Origin: Gonapodya sp. JEL0774 | Taxonomy: Eukaryota; Monoblepharomycota; Monoblepharidomycetes; Monoblepharidales; Gonapodyaceae | Reading direction: 5' to 3' | Length of the DNA stretch: 64,000 bases | Assembly (NCBI GenBank): GCA_027604505.1 | Contig: JADIIX010000010.1 | Span: 1 to 64,000, forward strand | In this document: positions 1 to 11,504 of the stretch, one piece after another | How positions within the stretch are numbered: position 1 is the stretch's first letter | Layout: each line of letters opens with the position of its first letter | Position numbers and translations under genes: made by a program | The notes under the pieces: model-generated | The model's database searches: none | The model's input: the letters and a program-made list of their open reading frames with translations, nothing else | What the model was told of the DNA's origin: nothing

Positions 1-1368
1 TGTGTGGTTGGGCGTCAGGAATATTTTCTAAAACCCTCACTTAAGTGAGGTCAATTAGTGCGGGGGGAAAGGGTTAATACAAAAGAAAGTCGAAGCCGCT
101 CCACCCATCTCCGCCTTCCCGAATAACGTGGGAATGATCGCGATTCACAAACTCTCGCATTGGGTCTGCTTGCAGGTTTGCTTCGTATCTGATCCGCGTT
201 GGAATCTACGGCAGAAGTAAATCTGATTCATTCGTACTCATCCATGCTGGTTTTCCAGCAGCGGCCGTTCTTTCGTGAATGCTCCTCCTGCCCCACTCCC
301 GCCGTTAGACGTTCCCAGCTTGTCCACCCTCCCTTCACTTCCTGTGGCTATCCCTACTGACGTTTCCGGTGTCGGAACCGTCGTGGGTACGGTCGGGTCA
401 GTCTTTGGCCTGCGTCCGTGGAAGAAGCATGGGGTCTAGGACCGGTTGCTGATCCCGCACTGCGAACAGCCGTGCGTGAGGCGAGCGGCGCTCTTGATGG
501 ATTGGGTCTTTGAGGTCGACAGGTGGATTTTTTAGAAGCTGCACGCCTTGCTGACAAGGCTGTGAGAAAGCAGCTCAGTCTCTGGAGGGAGGACGAGCTG
601 AACATTACTGAACAGCGAGGCGGGGCCCCACAAAGCTCTCGACGCTTACGATCTACACTATTGTGCGATAGGAATATACAGTGAATTCATTATTGCGAAA
701 CATTGTTCACATTGTTTTACGTGGGGATATAAATGTAGGTCCAACAATCGGCTCGAGAAACCGAACCATTCATTCTGATAACATAAGGTTAGAACGTGTT
801 AGCTTCGATCGCGAGGGATACGGGCAAGAACAAGCGTTGGAAATTCGAGAAACTGATGGGGAGCAGTTTCCGAAATGCAGGGAAACCTCAAATCCGTAGT
901 ACAGCGTGTAGAGCGAACTGAGAGAGAAAAGGAGACCCCTGAATATAGAATCAGGGCCTGCTTGGTATCTTCGTTTCCCCCCTCTTCTTCCTCTCCTATA
1001 CATTGGTCACCCCACCCCAAACACCAGCCCCGGCAGGTAATTCTTCCTCTGCGGCTACGTATCCCTATTCGCTTGCCTTCTGAAGTCTAAACCTTCCAGT
1101 TCCAGATGAAAAAAGGTCACTAGTCTATCAAGGTAACCAAAATCTCACCCACTGGGTAAGACGGCTCAAAACGGGAAACGAAGTTTGTAGTCTGCTAAAG
1201 CCCGTTGCCAAATTGCGAATCAAGACACGTTCACGTACTTAGCAGCCGCTCAGCAGCCATGGGGTTGTACGTCGACCCACTGATGCCGACAGTATTGAAC
1301 CACCTGAAGTAGTGTGTGATTGAAAGACGGAATTAACATAAGGTCAAGTACGGTTAATCAGAAGGACA
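1..1368. other. Left-edge region without a firm gene
   Basis: No gene can be supported here. A plus-strand stretch from about 276 to 412 reads openly and is proline/valine rich. A second stretch, about 500-680, in a frame without a link to the first, reads as an amphipathic helix-like segment (LEAARLADKAVRKQ). They could be the last exons of a gene that starts left of the window, but I found no intron joining them. A perfect 16-nt palindrome, CCTCACTTAAGTGAGG, lies at 35-50. The rest, 680-1368, is the 3' side of the next minus-strand gene and shows only short scattered reading frames. Confidence 0.3.
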
Positions 1369-4300
1369 CTATCCAACCCCATCTTGCACAACGCACCTTT
1401 CCATACATTCTCTCATCAATGCATCGTACCATACCAGCTCCACCTCACCCCAGTCAACATCCTCGTCTTCGTCCTCCTCGTCTTCCTCAACACCACCGTC
1501 CGACGATCCCCCTTCACCTTCATCGGAGAGGTTCCCCCCCTCGTTGGCATCATCCGCAAACGACACTGACACCCCCACACTATTGAACCCTCCTGAAGGC
1601 GATGCACCCGCCAAAAACGCAGGTTCGTCCAACACCAGAGATCCTGCCGGATTCCATGCATCGAACAAGTGTGGCGGTAGCGGTTTGAACGGATCTGCGA
1701 CACCAACTACTGGGCCGGGCCCAAGCGCAGATGACTTCCCCCTTAAATCTGTCGGCCCTGCCCCTGATGATGCACCGACTGCAGCTGCTCTTCCTCGCGC
1801 CCACCACCCTCCGGACTTATTTGAAGCCCTGGACCTCGTACTGGCGGTAGAACCACGATCGTCCCCTTTCGCCCTCCTGCGTATGACCCTCCACCCAACC
1901 AACACGTTGACCAATTCCCACATTCGCGTCCCCCAGTTTTCCGTAGCTGGGTCAATCACCCCATTATTGACAATGAGGTGCAGTACTAGCGCGGTAAGAT
2001 CGGGGAGGTAGGAGGGGGTAAGAGGGTTGGGCGAGGCAAAGAAGGGATGGTTGGAGAGGAACTCAGTAATGTAGGAGAGTGTCTGGGAGGTGCGGGTTTG
2101 AATGTAATCTGAAGCACCACCGGGAGGCAAATAAACGAGGTGACAGTGGATGAGATACATGTGTGGATGGGTCATTGACGAGGTGTGCAAATCAACAAAT
2201 TCCAGCAACGCATCACAACCAACCTTCAACGCCACCAAATGACCCTTTTATATACGTCTCCAATTCATCCACGTTGCCACCAAAGTACTCTGCCCACACC
2301 TTAGCTGAGCGCTCTTCAAACCTCTTTCCAGGATCATCAATCACATTATTCACATGCTCAAGCAAGTAAGCTTGTACAGCTTCGTCAGAATCGTAGTCCA
2401 CAGAGCGGACGTGGAGACGGCGATCGAAGACGCGGACTACACGGGAGTTCGAAATGCTTCAGTTCCTCAAACGCCAACAGCACCCAAATTTTCCATCACT
2501 ACTCACGGCTCCTCAATCCCTCCACCACCCCTGCATCCACGCTTTGCTGCCCGTCCTGGCCACCGTGTTGCGCACCCCCATTCCCAGTCGTACCAATAAC
2601 CAACTCACACCAGCCCCTTCGCTCTACTCCAGCTAGCCACTCGAACACTTCTCCAATATTGTCCCATACACCATCGCGAGTATCCACCCTCCGCGACTTG
2701 CCGCTTCCGCCTCGCCGTTCAAACAACAGATCCGCACCGTCCAGTACAATCAAAGGCGGTCTGGCATGTTGGGACGCCAAAACCGCTAACGCAAGGGTCA
2801 CATGTTGAATCCATGCAGGGTCGGCTGACGCTGGACTGGGTACAGGAACCGGTGGTGGCGGGGGTGGGCCGACAGGCGAAGGTGTGCGAGATTTAAGTGA
2901 ATGGGTGGCAGTGGATTGAATATGCGGGTTATTGAGCGAAGTTGGCGGTTGCGGTGAGGAGGTGACGAGGGTAACGGGCAGTACAGGCGCGCCAAGGGTA
3001 ACAGTGTCGGCCTCATCTTCTTCGCAATCTTCGTCCTGCTCTTGCTCCTGCTCTTTTTCCTGCTGCTGTTCCCCCGCTTCAGTCACACTATTCGTATGAG
3101 CGGTTCCCTCGGGATCACTCCAACCCAAAAAGCCTTCTTCTAAATCTAATGCAAAACCCTTCAAACCTTTCGCACCAGCTATAGTCATGCCCGTCATTGC
3201 ACTCATTTTCGGAGTCGCACCACCCATAGACGGTGGCGGGCTGGCGGCAAAGCCTTTCTCAAAATCTTCCGGGTGGGAAATGAATGAGTAACCAGAAGAT
3301 GACATCGGCGTGATAGATGCTGACTCAGGTCCTCCCGCAGGCGTGAATGGGTCCCTATCCGGTCGCGGTGTGGGGGTTCGTAACCCATCATCGATGGCAG
3401 TCACCCAGGGTATTTCAGGTTCTTGGGAACGGAAACCCTCTGCATCCGAGTCCGGTAACCATTCTGTAGACATTGCCATATCCTCGTACACGCTTTTTCG
3501 GACCAAAGATGATGCGACGTTGCGTGCCGGGCTCCCAGCAATGGGTAACGGAAAGCGCGCAGGAGAGGTTTGAGCGTGGGGCGTCGGAGGTTCAGACGAG
3601 GACTCGTAGTCATTACGGTGACCATTATTGTTCATGTCCTGGCGCCGTGGAGTTGTGGATCCTCGCCGTGTGTGGAGTCCACGATTCCTCTGATCCCCCC
3701 GAATCTGCCCTCCTCCAGCTCCTCCGTGTTCCCTCCTCCACTTCGCGTAATGCTCCTGCTCTGGATCTATCCAGCCAAGTGCTTGAGATATGAGTGTTTG
3801 AAAATTCCCTGGCTCGTGCGATGGTAACTGGGCGAGTCCAGAACGGGTGTAGGGATCAATTGACAGATACGTGGGGACCAAGGGTGAGTCAGGGTTTTGG
3901 TCCTCATCTGATGATGTCGTTGAGTGGGTAGAGTCAAAGAGGGAGGATGAGGGAGGAGGGAGGAGGAGTATGTGGAGAGGGATGTAAATGGCCGGACGTG
4001 TACTGGATTCCTCCGCCGTCCAAGAGTGAAGTGCAAGGTCCAGGCAAACACCTGGCGGTCCTTGAAGTACCAGAGGATGGTAAAGGTGTTTGTTGCGTCG
4101 TGCGACGAATGCGACGTGAACGAGTTGGGAATCGAACAAGGGTAGCGAGGAAGCACGGAAGTGGGAAGGTAGGAGAGCAGCCGAGCGCGAAGAGTTAGCG
4201 AGGATTCGAGACAGTACAGAAGAGGTGAGTGGGAGGAGGCGGGGGGGGCGTGGACGGGAGGGGTCAGAGGATGTGCTAGACGCCGACGAGCTGGAAGAAG

Positions 4301-4617
4301 ATGAGGAAGCGGATGAAGACCGCCGCCGGGACGATCGGGCGCCTGACCCATAGGGAAACGTGAAAGGATGGCGGTACGGTGACGACGCAGAGTTTCTGCG
4401 CAATGAGGATTGAGAGGACGGTGGGGAAAGGTGGCTTGGGTCGACGATGGAGACGCGGAGGTCGGATGGGCGATTGGAGGTTCCTGGCACACAAATTGGG
4501 GTAATAGTGGGGTGAGCTGAGGATTGAAGCCACCATACTCAACGTTCCAACCGAGCAGGACAACCCTGCAAGACCCGAACCACCGAAGCAAACCTCAACC
4601 CAGTGACAAATGCTCAT
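1369..4617 (-). CDS. Degenerate AAA/STAND-like ATPase domain protein
   Basis: Exact function is not recognised. The main exon (about 4485-2505) encodes a Ser/Pro-rich low-complexity N-terminus, then a P-loop-like segment VLQGPPGVCLDLAL that lacks the GK[ST] of a working Walker A. A long acidic, Gln/Glu-rich linker follows, then a Walker B-like strand PPLIVLDGADLLFE and a sensor-like strand WCELVIGTTG. The next exon (from about 2433) reads RVFDRRLHVRSVDYDSDEA and EYFGGNVDELE, which resembles the lid region of archaeal-type ATPase_2/ORC-like proteins. A GTGAGT donor near 2505 and a TGTAG acceptor near 2434 agree in phase. Another 49-nt intron with a GTGGAT donor would join the C-terminal frame (1369-2220), which ends in an acidic tail. 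The start at 4617 assumes a first exon joined through a GTATGG...CCAG intron and is tentative. The missing Lys/Thr suggests weak or no ATP hydrolysis. Confidence 0.6.
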
Positions 4618-4955
4618 AACCAGCTCTTCCTCGGAATCGTGACCTCTCGGGCAGCAAAAAGGTCCAACCAAGACCGAGTATATAGGAGACCCCGGCTACT
4701 ATTGATCTCATCTGCCAGAAGAGAGCCGTCCCTATTGGCGATGACAATGGTCCTCAGGAGAAGACTCCCAAAATATCCACTACTGAATTCCTCACGAACC
4801 GCATATCTGAATGAGTCAACACGGCCTGATCACTCAAACACATCGTTATTCAAAATTCCGAAGTTCGCCAAACACCACTCGGTCGCACCCGCTTGGTGTC
4901 AGACGGATGCAATCTGCATCCATGCCCTCGCTGGGGTGTCACTACACCACCCACG

Positions 4956-5431
4956 CTAAGCTCTGGGTAAATTCGACTGAATGTTGCCTAGTATCTGTTT
5001 GTCGGATTCATGCTCTGGTCCTCTTGACAGGAGTTCCCGGAGCTGGTTGTGAACTCACCTTCCACTCCCGCGACTGCCCGACCGTGAATATGATCGTTCC
5101 TATGCCTATGCTTTTTCCGTGATGATGAGGTACTCCGTGAGGGGTAAACGTAGTAATACGCCCCCACCGCTGCAACAACAGAGAGCGAGAGCGCGAGTCC
5201 ACTGGCGAGGAGGAGGAGAAACGGACGACGCGAAATATATGAGGATGAAGGGGAGTCAGGCCACGAGGAGGAGGACGTGGCAGGAGATTGGAGGGAAGCG
5301 GGGTTTGGTGGAGGTATAGAAGGAGTTACGGACGAGGAAGTGGACGCGTTGGCTGGAGAGGATGTGACTGACGATACCGCATCCGCTAATGAGCGAGACC
5401 AAGAAAGGAGGGAGGGAGAGGTGTCAGACAT
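4956..5431 (-). CDS. Small single-pass membrane protein
   Basis: Not recognised. The ATG at 5431 opens a Ser/Thr/Pro-rich stretch of about 65 residues. A hydrophobic segment near residues 70-92 (PFLLLLASGLALSLSVVAAV) follows, then YYYVYP and a very basic run (SRKKHRHRNDH). This layout is that of a tail- or signal-anchored membrane protein, possibly mitochondrial outer membrane or ER. A GTGAGT donor near 5057 with a GACCAG acceptor 44 nt on gives a second exon of about 19 codons ending at TAG 4956-4958; without that intron the frame stops at 4988. The basic flank recalls the TOM70 N-terminus, but no TPR repeats follow, so I do not call it that. The coding call is moderate and the function unknown. 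Confidence 0.5.
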
Positions 5432-5733
5432 GGTGTGACTAGGTTGAGAGTTTTGCTCGTCACAGGTCTCAGGGGAGACGCGAACGCTAGAGTTTGAGAT
5501 GAGGGCTGGGAGAGAGAAAATAGGGCGTCGGTATCAGAATACGCATCATCATATGTCAGACTCCAATATTAAAAGAGCTTCGGTAAGCTTGGTGAGATAT
5601 ACAAGTGACCGCATTTTGGAGTTTGGTCGAACTCCTAACGAATTCCTAATGGCAAGGGTCTCGCCCGATCTTAGACTTGGAGACGTCGTGCCTCCTGCAC
5701 TAAAATGGATGAAAAGTCCGACAAAGAGACCAC

Positions 5734-6326
5734 TCATGGACTGGGGTGGTCACAGATCCGGCGTTCGATGTCAAAACAAAACATGATCACAGATCCGGCA
5801 AAGAGCAAAGCCAGGGTGTAAGAATGAAGTTCAAGGCAGGCACGGGCGCCCATGGGATGGGAATGTAAAGATGCAATGCACCAAACAGCATATCCGGATG
5901 CAAGACCTAGGTTCCAGACAATGTTGTATCCGCCATCAATCCGTTCCAACTCACGTTCAAGTCCGTTTTTACTTTCACTTCCGGGAGTTTCCAATCCCAC
6001 CTTTGCTCCCCTGCTGCCTTGGCCCCGATCTCGATGTCCACCTCCCCTTCTACTCAAACTCCAAATGGAAATGCTTCGGAGCCGTCAGCCTTTCTTCCTC
6101 GCGCGACCAATTTCGTATCCTCGCCCACGACTATCTTCCTGGTTCTCGATGGCCGGCTCGTGTATAGTAGTAGTGTTTGGCCCTGAGAAAGTCTTACCCC
6201 GAAAACCAAGGCCTGTGCGCACAATATGTATCTCGCAAATTTCAAATTCATACTATTACGATATAACTCCAACGCTGGTTTGATTTCCTTGAGGTCGAAG
6301 CGCGCCGCACTGTTTTCGGCAGTCAT
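5734..6326 (-). CDS. Doubtful small gene, frame interrupted by TGA
   Basis: An ATG at 6326 starts a plausible N-terminus (MTAENSAARFDLKEIKPA). GTTGGA...CACAG and GTAAGA...CTCAG introns can be drawn before a frame reading TSRPSRTRKIVVGEDTK. That frame hits TGA at 6054-6056 and then stays open in the same frame for about 34 more codons (VDIEIGAKAAGEQRWDWKLP) up to a GTGAGT donor. Either the protein ends at the TGA (about 70-100 residues), or this is a decayed gene, or an intron is missed. The stretch from 5734 to 5900 has hydrophobic character in two frames. No family is recognised. Confidence 0.25.
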
Positions 6327-6802
6327 TAAACACCGCGACAAACAAAATCATACACTAAATCCGAACGACGCTGCACTGAAGAATTAAGGTGGTCTGAAAG
6401 AAGTGTAGAGAGAAAGGTACGGCGGGATACGCATGACTCAAACGCTTGGGTGGGTAACTGGTGATCGACGAGAAGCATCGGCCGAACAAACATATGTAAT
6501 GTGTGCTAATACACTCCAATCAGAACGACACATATGATACACTATTTCCTGTGAGACACAACTACCCCCATCCAACATCCTGTTCCCGCGCGCCCCTCCA
6601 CTCCTACTTAGAGACTCCGTCCAGACCATTCGCAGCTGTAAACTAGGTCCCGAGTACTAGCGCTTCCTCCTCTCGACTTGAGGGCAGTACCTTCCCCGTC
6701 CTCGGCACATCTTCCACTCCTCCAATCTGGGTAGCCTTGTAACAAATACCAGGAGCAGTATGTGCGATGAGCGATTCACAACGCCGAAAGTCCCAACAGC
6801 TT
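6327..6802. other. Intergenic, with possible extra glycogen synthase exon
   Basis: This is the 3' side of the glycogen synthase gene. On the minus strand, 6726-6643 reads as an open segment of about 27 codons (IGGVEDVPRTGK..., ending TAG). It could be a last exon if a GC-AG intron (donor GCGAGT at 6811-6806, acceptor ACCCAG) is used. Nothing else is seen. Confidence 0.3.
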
Positions 6803-9245
6803 TCAACTCGCCTCAGGATATTGTCTCTTTACCGCGACCCACCGCGCCTTCTGATACTCCACTCCTAGTCTCCTCCAATCCAGCAGATCGCTCAGCCGCT
6901 CTGTTCTGTTCCTCTGGTTTATCCGCTGCCTGCGATTCTTCGTAACAAAATCCCACAGTGCGTTCACAAGCTGTGTGGAACTTTCCTCTGGAGATTTGAT
7001 ACGTCTGTCGACAATGTAGATACCGTAGTCCCGAGGGTTGGACACGGATTCATCCATGAAGCAACCGAAGCCTGAGAGGTTCGTGGTAATGCTGGGGACC
7101 CCCATCACCGTGCATTCCGCTGGAGTGTAGCCCCTGGTGGATGGAAAGTGACAGTGTAGAGGGGTGGTGAGACTGGCGCTTGGCAACTCTTTGGAAATCA
7201 CAAAACTCTCACCATGGTTCGTAGTAGCTGGGAAACACCCCCAAATGGCATCCTCTTACAAAATCATCGTAGTCCATTCCAAACAAAGGGTTATTTGCAT
7301 TCAAATATTCCGGATGGAAGACCACCTTCACTCTATCCCCTGGCGCATTGGTAAGTCCGACACGCTTGAGTTGGTTCAAAATAGGATCCGTGCCATCATC
7401 AGACATGTTGTGCGTGACCAAGGGCGGATTAGTGTCTCGACGGAGGGCGTATACACGGCGTTTGAGGAGGACGAGGTCATCGGAGTCGAGGAGGTCGTCT
7501 GGTGTTGGGAGGCGGCCTCTGGATTTTCGGTTTGAGAAGGAGCAAGCACAGATATAGCAAACGAATGCCACGCTTTCCACACCGCTCTCTTGCCTCACCT
7601 TGCAGCAACTTCCAACAACCTTTCCGTAATCTGCCTCTCAATCTGCTCCGCTGTTTGCGTGAGTTGTTTCATGACGGCCTGACCCTTGAGGGATTCCACT
7701 GTGTATCCCAGCGTCGCGGCGGGCATCACGATGAAAGCGACAACGGTAGTTGTTGAACCGCTCAATTGCATGCGCTTGTTCAGGCCTGTGGGAAATGAGT
7801 CTTGTGATATAAAGACCGCCACGAAGAGCAAGTTGTTTGCTTACGAGCCAAGCCATCAATGAACATGTCGATTCCCTTGTTCCTGTATTCGTACCTTCCT
7901 GCCGTAAACAGGTACAATGTCCTGTCGAGGTCAAAGTCGAAGTGACCATAAAAATGGCCCCGGACAAATTCGTGAATGCGCTCTTTGTGGATTGCATGGA
8001 GATTTTGAAACTCATGGAGAGCGGAAAATTTGACAACGTTGAGGCCATTGGGGAGGACTCCGTCTGAACTGACAAGTAGTACTTCCGGAGGTGCTAGGGA
8101 GGACTTCAACACAGACAAACTTGTCACGCACCAGGTTTACGTTTGCAAAGCCATTCCGCTTCGTAAGCCGTAATATGGCTGACGGCTGTAAACACATCAG
8201 ACGATTCCACAGCAGCCCGCTCGACCGTGTACCTATGGTAGATTCCTCGCTTACTTGCTTCAGCACTGACATCAAACGATTTCAAGTTGTTGTAAAAGTC
8301 GACATCACCGGCACACAAGTATCGTCCCAGTAAGGTGTTATGAACAGTGAAGACGGTAGCGATGGGGACAGATTTGGCTTTCAGGAGAGGAAGCGCGACA
8401 CCGGCCATCCATTCGTGGAAGTGCGCAATGAGGAGAGGCGTTTGCCGAGAAGGGTCCTTGGCACCAGGCATCGGAACTCGTTGAAAAGAGGAGTAGATAG
8501 AAGGTGTACCGGAGTGACCTGTTGTGGGGGAAAGCACCAAGTCGGACGCAGGGGAGGGGTTTGAAGCTCTAAGGCGCGTGGCGAACTCCTCAAAGAACCA
8601 GCTGACAAGATAGCCAAAAGCAATTGCCTCATTTGTATCGTAGTCATCGGCGGGGAATGAGACAGAGAGGTGCGATTCGAGGTCGGTTTTCCACTCCGCA
8701 GTACGGTTATGTGCAGAAGCGACGTCGAATAGAATGACTGCAGGGCCTCCTTCAACGAGCCAACGCCCGTAGGTGATACGGACACCTACATTTGTGTGGA
8801 GTGGAGGGTGACAGACATTTCTTGGTGTTCCGCAAATCATTGTGGAACCTTACCTTTGTCCCTCATTGCCATGAGCGTATCCCTCAGAGGTGCACTGGGT
8901 GGGTTCTCAATCGTTTCAACCTCAATGGGTCCAGTTTTCGGAGAGTAGGGGCCAATAAGGCAGTATCTGTCACCATACTCTTCCACGGTAAAGGGAACTT
9001 TCGACTTCAACACGGTGTAGATGGTGCCGACTGTCCGATTCGCGATTGATTGAGAGACAAACCCATAAGAAATTGCATTGTCACGATGAATGAATTCGTT
9101 TAAGCCCGTGGCGAAGAAATTTGGAATGCGAGCGTGGGATGAGAATGATGTGTCAGAGTCACGAGAAGAGCTCCAGTCCAAGCTCACCCTTATTCGCCAC
9201 CTCCCAGGCAACTTCAAACAGAAGTGGACGAGAGAAATCTGAGAG
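6803..9245 (-). CDS. GSY: Glycogen [starch] synthase
   Basis: Transfers glucose from UDP-glucose to the growing alpha-1,4-glucan (GT3 family, cytosol). The sequence matches the family almost throughout: [147 protein letters not shown] and the arginine cluster [20 protein letters not shown] that senses glucose-6-phosphate in yeast and animals. Exons read as about 9245-9183, 9030-8854, 8785-8132, 8063-7845, 7785-7599, about 7520-7213 and 7133-6803. A short first exon upstream of 9245 is unresolved. The usual KVGGIYTV motif reads KVGTIYTV here. The frame ends at YPEAS, without the phosphorylated regulatory tail, unless a GC-AG intron adds an exon ending at 6643. Confidence 0.96.
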
Positions 9246-9659
9246 TTCGCTTTGATGGAGCATCGTGCGAGTTGTCGGAACAGATCCACTTTTGTGAAGC
9301 GCGGAGGAGGAATGAGTTGGCTAGGAAAATTTCGCCGGAACGCTTTGAACCTGATCACAGCTCAGAGAGGCTCAGTGTGACAACCGATTTACTCACATGC
9401 AATTGAGAGAGCTATTACTGTAATACAAAGAGAACTGCGTGAATGGACGCCCCGATGACGTAATGCATATCCAAACTTTCAGCGCTTCTCCGATGAAAGA
9501 GCGCGCCTCTACCTCTTTCGAAAATTGTCCATATAATATTAATGTAAATCGGAAGAGGGCAAAGGTATCGAACTCGTCTTCTGAGTGGGTTCGCAGTTTT
9601 GTATGTTTGCTTCGCCTGTGTGGCGCACTCTCCCCACCAACCTTCCCGATCTCCTCCAC
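9246..9659. other. Divergent promoter region
   Basis: Upstream space shared by the glycogen synthase gene (minus) and the sterol reductase gene (plus). It must hold the unresolved first exon of glycogen synthase. No convincing regulatory motif was recognised. Confidence 0.3.
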
Positions 9660-11346
9660 ATGTCCGAACGGCGAATCGCTCTCGTCACAGGCGCAAACGC
9701 GTGCGTTTCTCCACTCATCACACCATCTACTGAACTGCGCTCACTGGGCCTTGAATCTTCGCTCCCCGCTCTTCTTGATCGACACATGTGGGAACTGGCA
9801 CAGCGGGGTAGGGTTTGGAATCACTCAACGCCTGCTTGAACACAACAAAAATGTGTCCCCCCTTACCATCATCAGTCAGTGGTGTAGCGCTCGCTCGTTT
9901 GTCTTTTTCCAACGGATGTCGATCTGCACTCATCGTCTTCTACTTATTCTTCAGTGGCGTGCCGGTCCCGATCTCGTGCTGAAACCGCACGCAAGGAGCT
10001 GTTAGAGATTGTTTACAAGGATGAGATGGAGCGGAAGATGGCGGATGTGGATCCTGACTTATTGCAAGTCCTGGTCGTAGACTTCAGTTTGTGCGCAAGC
10101 GTTTTGGCTGCTGTCGAAGAGACCAAAGAGAAGTGAGTGTTGGGAGGTCTCACACAATTTTTGTGCATTGTTAGGGGTGACGGCAGGGTTACACCGTTCA
10201 CAAACTTTGTCACCTGTAAGATTCTCCAAACTCGACTTCCTCTTCCTAAACGCTGGCATCTATCCCATCGACGGCATCAACCTCCGAAACGCTATATATG
10301 ATATTTTTTTCCAACCCACGTACCTGTTCACGTGCGGTGGGGACGTGCTGCCTCAACCCATAGGCACAAAAACTGCCGAGGGCTTGGGTTTGGTATTCAT
10401 GGCGAATGTTTTCGGACAGTACTTGTTTGCGAGAGAGTGTAAAGGGTTGCTGGAGAAGGGCGAAAGTGAATGGGAGAAAGGATTGGGCGGGGACAAGAAG
10501 ATCAATGGACACTCAAACGGTATGGCCAATGGCCATGCCAACGGCACCGCCCATGGCCGTGCCAACGGGACTACATATGGTCATGCCAGTGAAGGGAATG
10601 GTCACTCCACAGCTACTTTATCACACACCACCGGCGGACGCATCATTTGGACCGGTTCTTCATCCGCTTTCCCAGAGTTCTTCTCCCTCTCCGATCCATT
10701 ACTTCTTTCCACCAAAAAAGCATACGAAGGGTCTAAGCGCCTGGATGATCTTGTTTCGCTTGCTTGGAATCGGAACGAGGAGCGACGGGCGGCCCGGGCG
10801 AAGGAGGACGGACAAGTGGTCAAAGTTGTGAAGTCGTTCGTCGCCAATCCAGGGACGCCGATCAGTGGGCTGGTGTTTACGCAAATTCATTGGATCCTGA
10901 CACAATTCATCATATACCCACTGTTTTGGGTGGTGAGTGATCTGGCAGAGCAGTAAATCTGTTTCGTGTTTACCATTTGAGTACTTGGGAAACCTGACCT
11001 CAACCTGCTGTTGCACCTGAAGTTCAACCGACTGGCGTTGTTTTCCGTCCACGCGAGCCCGTACACATCCGCTGTAGCACTCAACTACCTCTTTCTGACT
11101 CCCAGCTCCCAGCTCGACACTCGGCTCAAGTATCATTCACTTGCATCATTTCTGGGTCTTGGGTCAGGCCGCACGAGCAATCTTGGGGAGATGGTTGATC
11201 GGACAGTGGACGGCAGGAGCGAGGCGGATGTCGTGATGGAGATCGTAGAGGAAATGGCGGTGAAAGTTTTGAGTAGGTGGAAGGAGCGGGATGCGAGCGG
11301 GCTGGGGGACCTGAGTGATATTTGGGAGGATCCCAAGTCGAAATAA
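9660..11346 (+). CDS. ERG27: 3-keto-steroid reductase (ergosterol pathway)
   Basis: NADPH-dependent short-chain dehydrogenase of the ERG27/HSD17B7 type, reducing the 3-keto group during C-4 demethylation of sterols in the ER. The ATG at 9660 opens MSERRIALVTGANA, split after 41 nt by an intron; the next exon (from 9804) completes the cofactor motif TGAN-GVGFGI. It continues with ACRSRSRAETARKEL, LDFLFLNAGIYP, the family's extra segment before GLGLVFMANVFGQY, IIWTGSSSA, a YEGSK active-site Tyr-x-x-x-Lys (AYEGSKRLDDL), and VANPGT. Later exons give FTQIHWILTQFIIYPLFWV and a C-terminal part (11022-11346) matching the membrane-associated tail. The oddity is an insert of about 35 residues rich in Asn-Gly-His/Ala between LGGDKKI and SHTTGGRI (10502-10615), absent from the animal protein. 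It neighbours the exchanger gene in the same direction with about 160 bp between. Confidence 0.92.
10502..10615 (+). repeat. Asn-Gly-Ala/His codon repeat within ERG27
   Basis: Degenerate tandem repeat of about 12-24 nt (forms such as ATGGCCAATGGCCATGCCAACGGC) encoding NG[MTH]A[NHY]GH-type units. It lies between two conserved parts of the SDR fold, in the region just before the strand that leads to the catalytic serine, and probably forms a surface loop. Confidence 0.8.
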
Positions 11347-11504
11347 ATTTGTAGAAGTGAAAAGGGTTGTTGGTTGTGGTTGTTGCTGCTCTGCTTGCAT
11401 ATGTGCTGGAGTCCCAATATTGTTTAGGCATTTGTACACGCGTTGGGCAGCAGCACAGTACCACCGCTGAGGTGTGAAGGGACTCCGCTTCATCTCCGAC
11501 CAAA

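Noticed and set aside
35-50. Perfect palindrome CCTCACTTAAGTGAGG
   Set aside because: Noted in the feature list but it has no nearby gene start or repeat partner, so no function can be argued.
354-605. Minus-strand frame of 83 codons near the left edge
   Set aside because: Ser/Arg-rich composition from GC-rich DNA, with no domain, no splice support and a competing plus-strand frame.
1544-2011. Plus-strand frame of 155 codons opposite the ATPase-like C-terminus
   Set aside because: No motif and an antisense position to a frame with continuous coding; taken as a shadow.
3767-4591. Minus-strand frame of 274 codons overlapping the ATPase-like gene
   Set aside because: It is a His/Pro/Ser-rich shadow of the real frame, which carries the conserved-looking motifs.
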